Shown here: piece after piece, positions 63,437 through 64,000 of the stretch
How the letters are laid out: every line of letters starts with the position of its first letter
Numbering within the stretch: the stretch's first letter is position 1
NCBI GenBank assembly: GCA_964419935.1
Contig: CAYQQJ010000006.1
Coordinates: forward strand, 62,001 to 126,000
Source of the DNA: CAYQQJ01 sp964419935
Lineage (GTDB): Bacteria; Pseudomonadota; Gammaproteobacteria; Pseudomonadales; Cellvibrionaceae
DNA length: 64,000 nt
Reading direction: 5' to 3'
Notes under the pieces: model-generated
What the model was told of the DNA's origin: nothing
Seen by the model: only the letters and a program-made list of their open reading frames with translations
The model's database searches: none
Translations under genes and position numbers: made by a program

Positions 63437-63760
63437 TACCGAGGCGCGAGGCGATATCCATATGTCAAAAACCTGGGAGTTTTGAATTTAACAAGGATCC
63501 TATATCAGGTTCGGCCATCGCGGCAAGGGCTATGTCAGAATACTATAAGTTTTTGATATAGCTGTGGGCGTATATCAGAAACGATACTGGATTCATTCAA
63601 ATAGAGGAGCAACGTGACCGGAGCGAGTGACAGGAGGACTAACTTCCGACAATATTCGCGTCACCGTGACCTCATTAGATGCGGTCAAGACGGAACTATC
63701 AAGACGAACTAGCAAGACAGAACTTCTCGACCCTATAAGTGAGTAGGACCCTCGTTTGGT
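63437..63760. repeat. Repeat-bearing gap between IS remnant and sdhB
   Basis: A 324-base gap without a gene. It holds four direct copies of TATRTCA(G/A) (63461, 63501, 63531, 63571) and one inverted copy (63552-63560), with direct-copy spacings of 40, 30 and 40 bases. It also holds three imperfect tandem copies of a 13-14 base unit like TCAAGACGGAACTA (63685-63725). The first set may be transposase sites of a second decayed element or a phased operator. The second set is a short tandem repeat of unknown role. Confidence 0.5.
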
Positions 63761-64000
63761 TCAGGCGCTTTCACGCAACAACAAGCGCCGAATATGCCCG
63801 ATGGCATGCATGGGGTTCAAACCTTTCGGGCAGACGTGGACGCAGTTGCCGATATTGCGACAGCGGAACACGCTGAACGGGTCTTGGAGTTCGTTCAAGC
63901 GTTCCTTTGTTGCGGTATCGCGACTGTCGATCAGAAAGCGGTAGGACTGCAGAAGTCCGGCGGGGCCAACATACTTTTCCGGGTTCCACCACCAGGACGG
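63761..64000 (-). CDS. sdhB: Succinate dehydrogenase iron-sulfur subunit, C-terminal part (5' end beyond window)
   Basis: The last 79 residues of the iron-sulfur subunit of succinate dehydrogenase (complex II, TCA cycle, inner membrane). PSWWWNPEKYVGPAGLLQSYRFL, split across the family's usual pattern, is followed by CRNIGNCVHVCPKGLNP. The visible cysteines belong to the 3Fe-4S and 4Fe-4S cluster sites. The stop (TGA) is at 63761-63763 and the gene runs off the right edge. In many gammaproteobacteria sucA follows sdhB; here the island follows instead. A fumarate reductase subunit is less likely but possible. Confidence 0.9.
   Translation of the reverse strand, partial: PSWWWNPEKYVGPAGLLQSYRFLIDSRDTATKERLNELQDPFSVFRCRNIGNCVHVCPKGLNPMHAIGHIRRLLLRESA

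Noticed and set aside
63437..63760. CRISPR array suspected from short repeats near the right end
   Set aside because: Units are too short (8-14 bases), spacers are absent or not unique, and no cas genes are present.

Overview
The window looks like the replication-origin region of a polysaccharide-degrading gammaproteobacterium, probably a marine member of the Cellvibrionales (Cellvibrio / Microbulbifer / Saccharophagus-like). Three things point that way. The core block gyrB-recF-dnaN-dnaA | rpmH-rnpA-yidD-yidC-mnmE ... mnmG-rsmG-parA-parB-atpIBEFHAGDC-glmU-glmS has the Pseudomonas/Cellvibrio order. TonB-dependent receptors (TBDRs) are abundant. Secreted beta-glucan hydrolases and a CBM6-bearing protease are present. 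The species assignment is inference; no rRNA or tRNA gene is in the window.

Layout. (1) About 1-14.6 kb, carbohydrate region: a GH3 to GH16 beta-glucan operon on the minus strand, a CHASE-PAS-GGDEF-EAL c-di-GMP protein, and two paralogous carbohydrate-type TBDRs flanking a FecI-like sigma factor and a FecR-like anti-sigma factor. (2) About 14.9-24.8 kb, transport and secretion: a PiT phosphate transporter, a BetT-like BCCT transporter, an OprC-type copper TBDR, a secreted metzincin-crystallin-CBM6 protease followed by a separate propeptide-like protein, and a secreted ThuA-domain protein. (3) 25-53.9 kb, chromosome core: replication and origin genes with three parS-like sites in recF/dnaN, two candidate origins (dnaA-rpmH and upstream of mnmG), a Fur-box-preceded iron-type TBDR between mnmE and mnmG, the ParAB partition genes, the complete F-type ATP synthase operon, and glmU-glmS. 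(4) 54-63.8 kb, accessory island between glmS (with its conserved attTn7-type 3' end) and the 3' end of an sdhB gene: a HigA-like antitoxin-family regulator, a two-gene type III-like restriction-modification system with an unusually large Mod, an AHH-nuclease toxin with an Imm11-like immunity protein, an IS21-family remnant, and short repeat arrays.

The genes fall into functional groups. The glycosidases and the TBDR/sigma/anti-sigma cluster fit sensing, uptake and breakdown of a beta-glucan such as laminarin. In the core, genes left of dnaA point left and genes right of rpmH point right, which favours an origin between dnaA and rpmH. The AT-rich, DnaA-box-bearing 0.8 kb upstream of mnmG is nevertheless a serious second candidate. 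The right-hand island is a defence/toxin cargo region next to glmS.

Most other long open frames in this GC-rich sequence are antisense or out-of-frame shadows and were left out.
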